Origin: Rhizobiaceae bacterium
GTDB taxonomy: Bacteria > Pseudomonadota > Alphaproteobacteria > Rhizobiales > Rhizobiaceae
Reading direction: 5' to 3'
DNA: 6,564 nucleotides
Assembly: GCA_020696915.1 (NCBI GenBank)
Contig: JAJFMR010000167.1
Span: 1 to 6,564 of the forward strand
Shown here: one piece after another, positions 6,462 through 6,564 of the stretch
How the letters are laid out: each line of letters opens with the position of its first letter
Numbering within the stretch: the first letter of the stretch is position 1
Notes under the pieces: generated by a model
Databases searched by the model: none
What the model was told of the DNA's origin: nothing
What the model saw: the letters and a program-made list of their open reading frames with translations, nothing else
Position numbers and translations under genes: made by a program

Positions 6462-6564
6462 TCACGCCGCCTTCGAAGCATTCACATTGTCCGCCAGGAG
6501 CCGCCGGAAGCGGGAGGGCGGCATGCCCTTCTCCGCCAGGAACTGGCGGTTGAAATTCGAGAGA
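6462..6564 (-). CDS. C-terminal end of an AraC/XylS-family transcriptional regulator (5' part outside window)
   Basis: Only the last 33 codons and the TGA (complement of 6462-6464) are in the window. The residues LSNFNRQFLAEKGMPPSRFR match the end of the second helix-turn-helix of AraC/XylS proteins, where a typical form is SxFxRxFKxxxGxSPxxYR; this is the most conserved part of the family, so even a fragment is recognisable. About 13 residues follow the motif before the stop, a normal ending. The gene lies on the same strand as the transporter and ribitol genes and just upstream, so it probably regulates them in response to the imported polyol or a product. The effector domain is out of view, so neither ligand nor mode (activation or repression) can be read from this sequence. 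Confidence 0.82.
   Translation of the reverse strand, partial: LSNFNRQFLAEKGMPPSRFRRLLADNVNASKAA

Overview
The window is GC-rich (in the low-to-mid 60s % by eye). Its genes use GC-rich codons, and protein style and gene order point to an alphaproteobacterium, most likely of the Hyphomicrobiales (Mesorhizobium and relatives). That taxonomic guess is inference from style; there is no rRNA or other marker gene here. No tRNA, rRNA, insertion sequence, CRISPR array or phage gene was seen.

Layout: (1) 1-459, plus strand: the last 152 residues of a protein whose start lies outside the window, probably a HAD-type hydrolase. (2) 460-627: a short convergent intergenic gap with a perfect 14-bp palindrome. 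(3) 628-6276, minus strand: five genes in one compact block, transcribed right to left. They are a periplasmic sugar/polyol-binding protein (5209-6276), a single-domain ABC ATPase (4324-5139), a membrane permease (3068-4327), a ribitol 2-dehydrogenase (2316-3044) and a D-ribulokinase (628-2310). (4) 6277-6461: the upstream gap expected to carry the operon promoter. (5) 6462-6564, minus strand: the last 33 residues of an AraC/XylS-type transcriptional regulator.

The five-gene block reads as a complete uptake-and-entry module for ribitol (adonitol). The binding protein captures the substrate in the periplasm, and the permease and ATPase import it. The SDR dehydrogenase oxidises ribitol to D-ribulose with NAD+, and the FGGY kinase phosphorylates D-ribulose to D-ribulose 5-phosphate, a pentose-phosphate-pathway intermediate. 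The AraC-type protein upstream is the obvious candidate regulator. The dehydrogenase assignment is strong: many segments match Klebsiella RbtD as remembered. The kinase carries the TCSLV motif associated with D-ribulokinases. That the transporter carries ribitol is inferred from gene context alone.

The gene junctions are tight: an ATGA stop/start overlap between ATPase and permease, 23 bp between permease and dehydrogenase, and 5 bp between dehydrogenase and kinase. The exception is the 69-bp gap after the binding-protein gene. It holds a strong stem-loop (14 paired positions of 15, 4-nt loop) that probably sets the excess of binding protein over membrane components. Nothing in the window demands a wholly new system. 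The most notable points are the pairing of a ribitol pathway with a dedicated ABC importer and AraC-type control, and the intercistronic hairpin.
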